42,157 nucleotides of DNA. Origin: Paraglomus occultum. Taxonomy: Eukaryota > Glomeromycota > Glomeromycetes > Paraglomerales > Paraglomeraceae. The translations under genes and the position numbers were made by a program. Below the pieces are notes generated by a model that was given only the letters and a program-made list of their open reading frames with translations, was not told the origin of the DNA and searched no databases. Positions 12,495 to 24,715 of this stretch are shown piece after piece. Location of the stretch: contig CAJVPJ010000125.1 of the NCBI GenBank assembly GCA_910592205.1, forward strand, positions 1-42,157. Direction: 5' to 3'. Numbering within the stretch: the first letter of the stretch is position 1; the number at the start of each line of letters is the position of its first letter.

Positions 12495-15316
12495 ATGACA
12501 ACTACAACAACATTAACGACGACCACCACCACCACTACTACAACGACAGAGTTTGATAACCATAACTCAAGTAATCTCATGTCGGCAGAGGAAAATTGCA
12601 AAGACGAAACCAGAGATAGTTGGATCGAACTCAACCTAACCCCGGTTCAAAGCATATGTAGCGACGACCGCTATTCGCAGCATACAAAGGCAAGCTTTAA
12701 TAGTATCGAAAACGTCGTAAAACATTATGGTAATAGCGATAAAAGGAAAAGTTGGGTCGATTTAATAGCACCTTATCCGACATTAGTTACGAATCTACTC
12801 AACCATAATCGCGAGTCTAAAAATAGCAGTATAATAGCAGAATCTAAGCATAGCTCGAAATACTTTACACCGACAGACAGCATTGGCGAACAGATCACTG
12901 AAGACTATAATCGAGAATTATCGAAAAACGAGAAAACTGCTTTGGTTATTGTGTGAGTATAGGGTAAACGAAGTAAGGCGTCAGAGAAGAGTGGAGCAAT
13001 GTATGAGAAACTAAAGGACTTGTTGAACTTACCTTTCCACGTAGGATGAGTCTTGTTGTATTCTTAGCATCGATCGAAGTAACTGCTGTCCTGTCCATAT
13101 CAAATGAAGTTGCGTCGTTCTTTGACAATTTCGAGTCATACCGATGGGTAAGAAATTTTCTGATACTTAATTGATCATGTATGCGTATATCGAGATATTA
13201 AATTTTTTTTTTACCTCCGCTGCATATTTAACTACAGCCCGTAACAGCTTACCTTATTACGTTTTGTGAGTATTACTATTGGCGTACTATGTAATCGGCA
13301 TATTCCTTTCACATGTTAACCCATATTTCCCTGATAGGCACATCTCAACCTATTTGTGGAAAGCTCTCTGAAATATTCGGTAAGTGTTAAGCACTTTAGT
13401 CTTTGTAGAATTGGCATTTTTATATACAATATGTATATTTTTTGAAATCATTGGCTTTTTATTTAATCTTCAGATCGAAAGCCCATCATATTATTTGCCA
13501 CGGCAATCTTCTTGTTTGGCACGCTTGGCACTGGCGCAGCAACGAGCATGTCTATGTTTATTGCGTTTAGGACACTACAAGGACTCGGCGGGGGTAGTAT
13601 GTTATGCATAGCTAGGATCATAGTATTCGACATTGAAAAAGGAACAAAGTACAGCACAATCATTACAGTCATATATGGATCGGTAAGGCAAACCAGAAAT
13701 GAAGCGTATAACTGCTTACTAGTAATAACCAAGCATCACTAATACCAACAAACTGATCAGACAACATTAATAGGTCCAATATTTGGAATTCTTTTCGCAA
13801 ATGAGCATTGGCAATGGATATTTTACATGAACGTCGCCATGGGCATCTTTCTCCAAATTGCTTTGGTATTGCTCATGCACACCCCACACGAGTCCAAACC
13901 CTTTTTGGCTGGCCTCAAATCCTTCAACTATATAGAGATATTTTCCCAAATATCCTGTGTGACATGTTTTCTTTCGGCACTTGCGTTAATTGCTGAAAAC
14001 AATCAAAAACGAGGGCAAGAAGGAAACGTTCCCGCGCTGTTCATCTCGTCAGCAATATTCCTAATAATTTTTATTTATTTGGGGAAGAAAGCAACTAATC
14101 CGTTGATTCCTCGGGAATTCTGGAATAAAGAAATACTTGTCGCGTCTGCTTGTGCTCTGTTCACCGGAATAACTTTTGCGTTAGTAGCATGTTATGTTCC
14201 GCTTTATTGTCGAGTCGTACAACACGCCTCTGCGTCAGATATTGGAGTGAATATATTTGCACTGCTACTAGGATTTGTTGCTACGAGCATTGTTTCAGCG
14301 GCTCTCGTACGTCGATTGGGGTTGTATGGGTCATTTCTTGTGGTGGGAGGCCTCTTTAACGTTATCGGATTCGGGATTTTAATCGCGTGGAATCAATATA
14401 CGCATGGCGCTGGAGAGTACATGTGTTTGTTTCTGATAGGATTGGGTAAGTAAAAAAAGATGTTATGATTGGGTGAATGAGTTATAAAGGGCAACAAAGA
14501 CTCCATCGGATCAATTTCATTGATATAATCTAACTTCGACAGGTATGGGATGTATCCTACACACAAACTTGCTCGCCACTCAAAGTGTGGGCAAGCGTTA
14601 TAAGATTATATCCAGCACTTGGGTGAGTAATGTTTTTCATTGTGCATTAACACTCAAATCAACGTGCGGAATTAATCAATATGTTTTTACTGCATGCTAT
14701 AGTGTCAATTTGTAACTACAACGGGTGTAGCTATTGGAATCACAATGTTTGCAGCCATTCTGCAAACAGGAATAAGCGCCAATTTCCATCGGCTTGATTC
14801 GGAATCTGCTGTAAGTTTGATTCCCAACATTTAAGTTTTACATTAATTAATACAAACGTTATTCTGACCCCGCGTCTCATTAATCTACAGACGGAAATTT
14901 TAGCATTATCGCCTCAAATACTGCTAACATACGATACCGGCAAGCTTCCTGAAAAATATGTCGCAATCATGCTTGACAACTTTGGTCGTGCCTTCCGTGC
15001 GGTATTCATATGCGTCACTTTAATGGCTTGTTCTGGTTTGATCTTTGGTATCCTCTTCTCGTTCTTACATGGTGCAACTGCTCAAGACTGTGAAAGTCAT
15101 ATATCTACTACTACGACTGCGAGTACTTGCCATCGGTATAATAATGTCGATAATAATAATATCCAAGTCGACGTGACAGAGGTCAAAATCTCCAAAGTCT
15201 ATGCGCAACCTCCACGTAAACATAGCACCGTCGTCCCGCTGAGTTATGCAATCGATCATGGAAATGGACAAACTTATAATTCGCGAAGGGTTACAATTTT
15301 CCCCGTGCAACAGTGA
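12495..15316 (+). CDS. MFS transporter, DHA2-type drug/ion antiporter
   Basis: Nine exons: 12495-12952, 13045-13147, 13238-13265, 13338-13379, 13474-13682, 13761-14445, 14543-14622, 14703-14810, 14891-15316. All junctions are GT-AG, and the model closes in frame at 712 aa ending in TGA. A hydrophilic N-terminus of about 150 aa starts with a Thr run. The first membrane segment reads VVFLASIEVTAVLSI, as in DHA2 multidrug/siderophore-type carriers. Motif A appears as GKLSEIF-DRKP across the exon 4/5 junction, with Asp where Gly is usual. The segment FRTLQGLGGGSM and the PIFGILF-W-WIFYMN region are also typical of DHA2. The C-terminal tail is hydrophilic. It should sit in the plasma or vacuolar membrane and act as a proton antiporter; the substrate cannot be told. 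An in-frame TTG lies 9 bp upstream of the ATG. The gene converges on Grx5. Confidence 0.9.
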
Positions 15317-15637
15317 TAAAAAGTTGGACTTTGGGTCGTCAATGTATGAAGGCTAGAATAGACATTACGGGAGTTTTCACTTGTATAATTTTTCCTTAAT
15401 ATGTAATACTACACGAAATAATTAATTCCCTTTACTCTTGCATATAATTCTTTTCATTTCCTCTTTTAGCAACTAGAAAGTATCTAGAGCATAGAATGTT
15501 CAAGTCACCCGTTATCGACTTGAAAATTTAAATTAAATTAGTAGATGAATAGAAGAAAGTTCGCATTTTAGATACATTTCACTCTTGAAGGGTGCTTATT
15601 CGCGCCCTCTCTTGCGATTACTGACAGTAAAAGACTT

Positions 15638-16509
15638 TTATCCAGCCTTTTGGTGCTCAGTCTTAGTCTCCCCGTCTGTCGTTTCTGTTGGATTTACGAC
15701 CAATTTCTCTTTCATCAGCAGATCTTCTAATTCTCCAGACTGGTGCATGTTCAGCATTATATCACATCCGCCAACAAATTCTCCCTTAACGTAAACTTGG
15801 GGAAATGTTAGCCATGATCTAAAATGTTGGCGCGAAGAGAGTGAGGGGTAAGAATGGAATAATGAGAACAAATTTCTACACAAATATCCAATCACAAACT
15901 CACGAATATTCTTTTAGACCCTCTCGGAGATCTTGATCTTGTAATATGTCAACCGTCTTGAGCTTACTAAAGTCAAGCCCTTTGTGAAGGAGAAAAAATT
16001 ATATAAACCAATTCTTACTGTAATAATAGAATGGATGAACAAGTCCTTCCGGTCCTGCTCGTGTTATCATACCTTGGATACGGAATATTTGAACCACTGC
16101 CCGACTGAACCCGCACTAACAAAAGATGTTTCCAAGTTAGTGGACTGATTGATCACTTTACATGCCCGGTTAATAAGAGCTTTATGGAAAACATTTGGAG
16201 TTCTCCACGGTCAATTATTACAAAGAGTCCTTTGAAAACAAACCTGCGGTGCTTCAGGAGTTCCTTTCATGAATAAAGTCACATCATTACTTTTTACAAT
16301 AGTGTCAATGTCCTTCCTTAGTGAATCAGAAAGCTGTCTCACAAAGACCGGTGTATTCTGTCGAAAGCCTGGCTTTCTCGACAGAGAATGTGTAAAGAGC
16401 GATGATAGACGACCCTACAAAGAAAATAATCATAAGGAAATCGTACAAAAGATAGGTGGAATTTCATTGTATGACTTACGAGACGTGTAGCGGCTTTGAA
16501 TACGTTCAT
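15638..16509 (-). CDS. GRX5: Mitochondrial monothiol glutaredoxin (Grx5)
   Basis: Five minus-strand exons: 16509-16480, 16414-16244, 16115-16073, 15979-15904, 15818-15638. The model closes at 166 aa. The N-terminus ([10 protein letters not shown], then a Ser/Arg-rich stretch) looks like a mitochondrial presequence of about 35-45 aa. The glutaredoxin domain follows: [13 protein letters not shown], the monothiol active site CGFS with C68, then [19 protein letters not shown], with the cis-Pro/TFPQ region and GG-CD glutathione-binding elements. Family knowledge: Grx5 binds a glutathione-ligated [2Fe-2S] cluster and passes it on from the Isu scaffold in mitochondrial iron-sulfur biogenesis. The C-terminal tail (about 20 aa after EDLL) is slightly longer and more acidic/basic than usual. 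W-L-T replaces the common W-P-T. The identification is secure. Confidence 0.94.
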
Positions 16510-18611
16510 GTAGAATAGACAAATTATTGATTTGGTATCTGCTTAATAATTTATTTATAAGCTTTCCGGTGTAACATCCAACATTATGTTTAACATTATT
16601 GGCCAGAATGTTAAGATATATAGCTTACTATTAAGGCATGGCATTGAATTATGCTTATGCTGGACTTGCAATTTAAATTGTTAAATCAAAATTACCTTCC
16701 AGCTGTACGATTTGGGAATCTAACAGCTAATAGTAATAGAATCAAGCCTGTAATAATAGTTTTACCTTTAACAATAAAGCTTGAAGCGAGAATAGCTAAT
16801 TCGCCAAGGCTGCGGTATGCAGATCACATTTAATTAAAAATGTCTTTCGTATTCGCGCCACACATATTTTCTACACCCGTACGAAAAAATCGATAATATT
16901 TGCCAAACGTTCTGTGCTTGAATGCACTGTTCTTTTGCCAAAAATCTTGCAACGGATTTACGAGAAAGAAAAACATTCAATGTCTTCTTTACTTTCAGAT
17001 GTTTATATCATCAAAAAGATGGCTTCTGAAGCAGTTTTTACACATGCCTTTGAAAGACGTCAACACCACATCATGTGCCAATCATATATGTTAATATCTG
17101 CCAGTTCGGTTTTCTCTCTTTCTTGTAACATTAATAGAGTGAATGACCATGTTCTCTGATGTAATATAACGATAAAATAACATAGATGATCAGTCGACTG
17201 AACATTAACTTTACATGTTTGATTATACGTTGGTCGTATGGTTACTCTGTTTAATTTAAGTAGTAGTAAACTCAATATAATTGACATGTCCCTTTTCAGA
17301 ACTGATTACACTCGCATGTTCTTCACATAGTAATCGTATTTCTCTTGGCAGTATATTTACTGAATTAAACGTAACTACGTTTTGTGCGACTGTTGGTTAC
17401 AAAATTACATTCTGATTATCGGTTGAGAACTGTAACTAAATTAAGTACGTTGTACCATATTTAATACAGCAAGCGGATAATTAAAAAACTCGGATAAAAT
17501 ATAAGGCGTCTTTGATGGCAAAGCCGTCGTTGTACTCAGTTAATCATTAGGATTAGTAATACTGACATAATTCTAAATAAACTCGTCGGCTAAAACATAA
17601 ATTAGTGTTAGGGGATATCCCTTTCTTAGTAAAGACAGATGATAATCCCAAAAGTTTATTTTTGGGGTGTAAAAATGTAAAAAAAAAGGAAGTCAGGTAG
17701 TGTTACCGTAACGTAAGTTTGAAATCACATGAAAAGTTTTCAGTCTAATAATAACAATAACAATAATATAAATAACCCAAAACCTGAAACAAACAAAACG
17801 CGGTCATCGACCGTTAATACACGGTGTGTCAGAATCCTACGTTAACATGTTTCGTAATGGATACAACCTCTTTTCTTTTCGGCAAATAAACAACGATAAA
17901 AATATGAGAAAATTCTCATAAAGACGCATCTTAATATAGCACTTTTAAATATATCGTTAATTGTTGTTCTAATAATAGATTTTTTTGTGTGCCATCGCTT
18001 AAAAGGAAGCGTCGAATAACATCTGACCGTGCTGAGCGGTTATCGCGATGTCAGACCAAACCGGGAAAGAATATATTATTCTTATTAGTTTAGTTTCGAG
18101 TGATGGAAAACCCCGCCTAAAATGTTAGCGTCGGAGAACCGCGTGCTAGAGCTAATTGGCAATCTTCCCTAGACACAGGTAATTAACACAGGCAATTATA
18201 TTCCCGTTCTCTAATATTGTTTTCAAATCGGAATGACGTAATGAATTTTTATGAGGGGACATATTAATATATATTCTAATGCAGTAATTAAGAAAAAAGC
18301 TAATTTTATATTGCGACTAGTATATTGTCCATTGAACATACTAACTAGTATTAGTTAACCAAAGACTATAATTCTTGTCACCTGATCAACCAAACCCCTA
18401 ATATTAACAAACAGATCTACAAACCAATTCGTTCGCACGTAATATCATCATTGGCGTATTCACAAGTACGCCAATTGGGAAACCCTATACTTCTCTTGGC
18501 ATTCGTCTTTAACCTTAATAGTTCGACTACAATGCGTGTATTAGAACTCGGAAAGACTTAAAAGTGCTACTCTTCGACCCCCTCGAAATCCATACCTATT
18601 AACCTATCTGA
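16510..18611. other. Gene-poor stretch between Grx5 and the H+-ATPase
   Basis: This is a divergent intergenic region of about 2.1 kb that must carry both promoters. No clear gene is seen. On the minus strand near 16690-16815 there is a short hydrophobic open stretch (LGELAILASSFIVKG, then LILLLLAVRF) flanked by possible splice signals. It could be part of a small membrane protein, but I could not assemble a gene. Confidence 0.45.
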
Positions 18612-21600
18612 ATGACCAGCAAAGATCACGTAAAGTCGCGATTTATCGAAGCGGATCTGGATATCAACCCCGACGCCTCAGACCAACAAGACAATTCCGC
18701 GGAGCAGCAACAAGACAATTCCGCGGAGCAGCAACAAGACAATGCCACGGAGCAGCAACAAGACGAATGGGAGTTTTGGTCTGATGACGAGGATGATGTT
18801 GATATGACACGAACAGCAACGATGCGTTCGGTGACCGATGAAAATTTGAAATATTTGAACACGAACGTAGACGCTGGTCTGAGTGATGTAGAAGTTAAAG
18901 GGAGACAAAAAATCTTTGGCAAGGTTCGAACATGCTTTTATATGGAGAGGGGAATTGTGATAGTAAATTGAATGCGGAAATTCCAAGTCGAAAATAAAAA
19001 ATCCTAACAAGGGATATGGAACGCGATTCAAGTGAATTGAGTGCCATGATGCTAAACATTGAAGTTCTTCTTGTAGAACATGTTAAAAGAGGAGAGAGAA
19101 AGTACATGGAGAAAGATTGTGTCGTATTTCTGGGGACCAAGTGGGTATCAAATACGGCCCATCTGGTTGATGAATCGAATTATAAATGTGTTAATCATGA
19201 TATTCATTTTTGATATTAGTTCAAGCTATGATTGAAGTTGCGGCTATTCTTGCAGCCGCGTTGAGAAAATGTAAGTTGAAACACTAAACACTTGAACCGA
19301 TCACATTACCAGCGTGATAAATTTTGGAAAGGCTTTAGTAACCTCAATTAATTATTCTTAAAATATAGGGGTAAGATATTCGTAAATTCTTGTCTATTTT
19401 AGACATAAGCTACTTTACTCCATAATTTCGCTCTCTACGATATTTATTCAACGCAGGTGGACATGGTGAGCGAAAATATGCAATTTTGCGTTCGTCTGGT
19501 TCCCAATTTCCTTCCTCAATTAAACATATCCATTGACCTAACCTTAGGGTGTCATCATCGGATTGTTAGTTCTCAACGCTGTAGTAGGATTTTTGCAAGA
19601 AAAACAGGCTGGGGATGCTATCAAGGAACTAACAAAGGAACTCGCACTCAAAGCGAGAGTAAGGAGAAATGGAAAAATTACGGAAGTTGATGCAACTGGT
19701 AAGCGTAAGAATATATCTATTGGAAGCACGAAATGATTGAATTTTGCTCAATGGTCAAAATGGTGTAGAATTGGTCGTTGGCGACATCATTCATTTAGCC
19801 GAAGGAGATGTGGTAAGTAGCTAAGCATATAAGCGTGGTTATATAGTTACTATATTTCTTATTTAGTTAATTTCATCGTTTAGGTGCCAGCTGATGCCAA
19901 AGTGCTAGGCCAGGGCGCGTTTGTTCAAGTGGATCAATCGTCCATAACTGGTAAATACAAGATGACAATGGATTACATAAACAGTATGTCCCGGTTTTCA
20001 CAAGTTTGTCACCGTGATCATATTACTCTAGGTGAATCCCTACCTGTTCGTAAAGGGGAGAATGATGTTCTCTATTCCAGTTCAGCCATAAAACGCGGAG
20101 AAGTTACTGCTATAGTGGTGGCGATCGGTGACCAAACTTATATCGGACACGCGGCATCGCTTGTCCAGACTACGAAACGTGTTGGACACTTTTCGGCAGT
20201 GCTAAATAAAATGGGGAAAGGGCTAATATTTGGTGCCTATATTTGTATCTTTATAGTCATCATAGCTAGTTACTTTCGCGGAGCAGACTTTTCTACGATA
20301 TTTGCACTCGTAGCAGGTTTGGTAGTGGTTGCTGTCCCTATTGCATTACCAGCTGTGATTACGACTACTTTGGCCGTTGGCGCCACAGATTTGGCTAGGA
20401 AGCATGCCGTTGTGCGCGAATTGGGAGCCATTGAGAGCTTGGCGGCTGTCGACGTGCTTTGTACGGATAAGGTATGCGTGAGTGACGATGCGTTATTCGT
20501 ACAATTGAAGGCAGGAAACAAGAATATAATTTCTAATCGTTAGATGTATAGACAGGAACGCTTACCATGAACAAACTGAAAGTAGCACACCAATTCATTA
20601 TGGAGGGTACTACTACCGACGTGCTTTTTACAGTTGCTGCCTTAGCCTCACAGAGAACACGTAAGGGAATAGACGCAATTGATAAATCTATAATGAAGCA
20701 TATATACGCCCATTATAGGCACCTTATTCCTACGATTAACAGCTATAAAGTTGTGGAATTCAATCCATTCGACCCAGTATCGAAAAGGTATTGTTTCTAT
20801 CAAATGTTATTGTGGGTAGTATCCGTCATAACGTCGATTCATTTCTATATTACAGAATTCTCGTAAAATTAGAGAAAGACGGTAAAGAGTATATAGCCAG
20901 TAAAGGCGCCCCGCAAGTAATCCTCCAGATGGTACAAGATGACTCTCCGATTGACGAACAACATCTCGATGATTACAACAACGCTGTGAATGAATTTGCC
21001 AAACGCGGTTTTCGTTCCATTGGAGTTGCGTTCAAGGAGCCAGACTCAAAGTGGCAAATAATTGGTATAATTTCTTTATTCGACCCTCCTCGTCATGATA
21101 CCAAAGAGACTCTTGCACAGGCCCTTACCCTCGGATTGAAAGTCAAGATGTTAACTGGAGATCAACTAGCTATTGCCAAGGAAACAGCTCGACAATTGGG
21201 ACTGGGGCTGAACATATACGATAGTACGAAGTTAGGTTTAGGTACTAGGGGGAAAGACAACCGACAGCAGGAGAGTAGTGAGCTGATCGATTTTGTCGAA
21301 AATGCTGATGGATTTGCGCAGGTGTAAGTTTGTAATTTTCACTTATTGAAACTAGATTAGTGCCAAGTATTGTAAGCTGACGCGTTTAGGCTGTCCCCAT
21401 CTGCGCAGATTTCCTGAGCATAAGTATAAAGTGGTCGATATTGTGCAAAAAAGGAAACACATTGTTGCAATGACTGGCGATGGAGTTAACGATGCTCCAT
21501 CACTAAAGAAGGCTGACGTTGGTATTGCTGTAAAAGATTCTTCTAACGCGGCCAGAGTAGCGGCCAGTATCGTTGTCATGGAAGCAGGATTGAGTGTAAT

Positions 21601-22856
21601 CATTGACGGTTGGTATTAAGAGGATTGTATTGATGTTTGTATCGAACGAGCAGCTGACAAGCATGCTTTCTCTATCGTGTGGACAGCTATAAAAACTTCG
21701 CGGAGAATTTTTCATCGCATGGAAAGTTACGTTCAATTTAGAGTCGCCCTTTCGCTCCATGTCCTAATATGTAAGCGTCACCACATGCTAGATATTCACA
21801 TCGATCAAGGTGTATAACTGGTAATTTCGATTTACAGATTTGACAACAGCCATTATTATCTTTGGTAAATCACCTATAAATCTGACAATGATTGGTAAGT
21901 TAACATTTTAAACGTAAACATTCGTCAAGCTATTGCTAATGACGCGCACTTTACGGTTTACGAATGGTAATTCCGTGCAACAGTTTTCATCGCCATATTC
22001 AGTGACATATCTACTTTGGTAAGCAAATAAAGAATTATCATCTCTTGTCTTTCCAGTAAGTATTAACTCAAAATATCACAACTCTGCAAATATTTGGAGA
22101 AAATAGATGATTGCGTAAGTACTTGGTTAAAATGGTTTGTTTGCACACGACAATGTTTCCTCAGTGCTGATAATGATCCCGCAACCAGATATGATCGAGC
22201 ACCATATTCACAAGTACCTGTCAAGTGGGATATGGCCTTGATCCTTTTTCGTGCCTTCATACTCGGGATTTGTCTCGCTGTCGGGACATGGGTTGTTCAC
22301 GCAACTACTCTGGTAGGCCCTGAATACATGGGAAATACGGCTGCGGCCGCCTTTTTAGGTAATACATGATTAAGTGCATATATGCAATCTGCGTACATGA
22401 ATCTCACGTTTTTTTTATTTATATTCAGAGGTTGCTTTATCCCAAAATTGGACTATACTTAGTACTCGCACAGGTGGAGGTTTCTGGCGTTTTCTTCCCG
22501 GCTGGCAACTGGTCTTGGCCATTCTAACTGTCGATATTGTGGCTTCAATCATGGTTATTTTTCGAACGTTCGTGGATCCCATAAGTATCTTGGCCGTCGT
22601 TCGAATCTGGCTATACTGTATTGGTGTGTTTTTATTTGTAGATTTTTGCAACATCATATTGACGAGAAGCAGAACTTTGGGGAACTTTCGGAGAAGTAAA
22701 AGAGGGACAGATATGGCCTTATTGAGGACATTAGAAGATCATGGATTTGTACTTGCCAAGATCAGTGATATCCATGAAGGTGATACGTTTGCATCGCTCG
22801 GCGGTCGGAAAGGAAAGGAAAAAAAGGAAACCGATGAGGAGAAGGAGATTGGGTGA
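18612..22856 (+). CDS. PMA1: P-type (P3A) plasma membrane H+-ATPase
   Basis: Eighteen exons: 18612-18923, 19077-19140, 19220-19270, 19369-19370, 19457-19465, 19548-19698, 19769-19812, 19884-19950, 20032-20471, 20552-20787, 20856-21323, 21409-21608, 21687-21770, 21838-21894, 21984-22018, 22107-22114, 22165-22358, 22429-22856. The model closes at 949 aa. Signatures are intact: TGES (about 233-236), the phosphorylated Asp D379 in DKTGTLT (split by an intron), [14 protein letters not shown] and TGDGVNDAP (637 on). M4 has VPIALPAV, and M6 has the conserved Asp in FSDIST. It pumps protons out of the cell to energise secondary transport. The N-terminus is acidic with three QQDNSAEQ repeats. The C-terminal extension, ending in a Lys/Glu-rich tail, could be autoinhibitory. 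A 2-nt and an 8-nt exon are needed to keep the frame. Confidence 0.92.
18684..18755 (+). repeat. 24-bp coding tandem repeat, three copies
   Basis: The unit starts CAACAAGACAATTCCGCGGA and ends GCAG, with copies at 18684-18707, 18708-18731 and 18732-18755. The third copy differs by two bases, and a partial fourth follows. It encodes QQDN(S/A)(A/T)EQ in the acidic cytosolic N-terminus of the H+-ATPase. Near identity at DNA level points to recent slippage and likely length variation between isolates. Confidence 0.85.
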
Positions 22857-23297
22857 GCGAGTGAGTGAGGGGGATATTATGTAACTTTTTCTAGGACGCA
22901 TAGTAGTACAGATGGATGAATTTTGTTTGATGCATTGCGCATTTAATACTAACATAGGTTTTATGTGAATTTCGGAAATCAAAAAACAAACGCAAAATTA
23001 GGGGGTTATAGTTTGCTTTCTTGCGAACCACTGGCGTCTACATGTCCCGACAGATCAGCATAAATTTAAATATTTCTCCGTATTTTTAAACAGACATTTC
23101 AAAAGCTTTATGTATAATAATTAATAAATTTTATGTTTTCAAACATCCTCTGGTTATGAACTTCCATAAATGTTAATGTTTGTGGTTTGCAATATAGTTT
23201 TTTAAATAGCGGGGAGAATTACCATCGTAATCTCACGACTCCTGTTACTCTTGATTAAAACACAACGCCTCCACAAGTCACTCTACAAATTATTGTA

Positions 23298-23493
23298 CAG
23301 TCGTACCCCTTTATAGTCACCCTCTCTATAAGCACATCATATAAAAACCTCTTTATTAGCACACCATGTTTGAGAACCAATTACTATGGAACTTATAGGA
23401 AAAACCCTCTATACAGTCACAACCTCTTTATAAGCACATTTTCAACAAAAGTTGCATTGTTCCCGACTGTGTGATTATAGGGGGGTACGACTG
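23298..23493. mobile_element. MITE, Tc1/mariner-pogo type, 196 bp
   Basis: The left end is CAGTCGTACCCCTTTATAGT and the right end is ATAGGGGGGTACGACTG, giving terminal inverted repeats of about 25 bp that both begin CAGTCGTACCCC. TA dinucleotides flank both ends (23296-23297 and 23494-23495), the TA target duplication of Tc1/mariner-pogo elements. Internally the word CCTCT(C/T)TATAAGCAC recurs two to three times. There is no coding capacity, so it would depend on a transposase elsewhere. Confidence 0.8.
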
Positions 23494-24599
23494 TATAAGC
23501 TCATTATGTTAAGAACCCAATATTGCTATTGAGAAAACCATACGTTTACTCCATTAATTTTCGTGACAAATTTTCCGTCACGGCAAGAATGTGTAAGAAG
23601 CTCGAATTTCATCATCAAAATAAGCATGCTTAGTATGCTTGATTGTTGAAATATTGGATAGATCTTTATTCGATAATTATAAATAAACGACTTTGAATCG
23701 AATTATTTTCTTTCTTTCATCATTGAAATATCAATTAACGGATCTACTATAAGAATGGCTCACATAAAAGCTGTAAATGTCCGTTGATCAATTACGCGAA
23801 TAACGGAACGAGAAACTATAATTAAGATCATTGTTTAATTAATTTGCTATCATTGGCAATGATTTAACTAACGTTTATCAATTTTAGGGCAGAACCACCG
23901 ATAAGCGAATTTCATACTTAAATAAATTGACGAGTACAGCAATATACGGATTTAATGCATAAAACTTGGTTAGCTTATGACAAGTTGAATCGAACGAAAG
24001 GACAACAAACGAAATTATAAATTGTTATTGACGCTCTTATAATAACGGCAAGACAAAATAACCTATGCGTCGAGTCTATTGTGAAAATGGTTATTACTCG
24101 CTTAAACGTATCGTGTTTATACAACGGAGCAATGTAATCGTTTACAACGGGGCGATACGTTAGCGGTTTATGATATAACGAAGCGATCGCTGAATACAAT
24201 TTATCTACTATACAACGACGCAAAACTATTTTGAGAAAACCGACGAAGGAACGAAATTTAAAAACGTGTTAGTAATATTATTTGATGGTAATAATGAATG
24301 ACATCTCCTATTTATATTACAAATTTTGAGAGTCATGACAGTTCTTTATTAATATCCTGGATTGTTGTGATAGAGACTACAAACGTGGAAGAACAAACGA
24401 ACAGATTAGTAATAGTAATAGTCAACTATTTTTTGACTTCTCATCGAGCTTGACAATCTATCTGCTAATACATATTCCTTTTCCAAGTTGCTGATGAAAA
24501 CCGGCTTCTGGCAGAGTCACTCGTTTCCCTTTGCTAAAGTCCAAGATATCGTAGTAATAGAAAGCATTCTGACTCAAACGGTGAAGATCGCTCATCTGT

Positions 24600-24715
24600 C
24601 TTCGATTTATTTAGTAAATTCCAAGTAGATCCACAGACGAGTTTCCATAATACACGTATATTTTTATAACGCGATTCCATTGTAACGGGATCCATTACAG
24701 CGAACTTTGACTGTA
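24600..24715 (-). mobile_element. pogo/Tigger-like transposon end (remnant)
   Basis: Read on the minus strand from about 24715, the sequence starts ACAGTCAAAGTTCGCTGTAA and continues with GGATCCCGTTACAATGG and CGCGTTATAA. This matches the style of the other CAGT-starting ends in this window. No partner end was found. Confidence 0.4.

Noticed and set aside
12437-12634. Minus-strand poly-Val frame
   Set aside because: It is the antisense shadow of the Thr-rich N-terminus of the MFS gene.
18955-19060. A possible NAEIPSRK-like match in the H+-ATPase gene followed by a stop, suggesting a pseudogene
   Set aside because: The bases lie inside intron 1. Splicing from 18923 to 19077 gives [21 protein letters not shown] in frame, and the full gene closes without defects.
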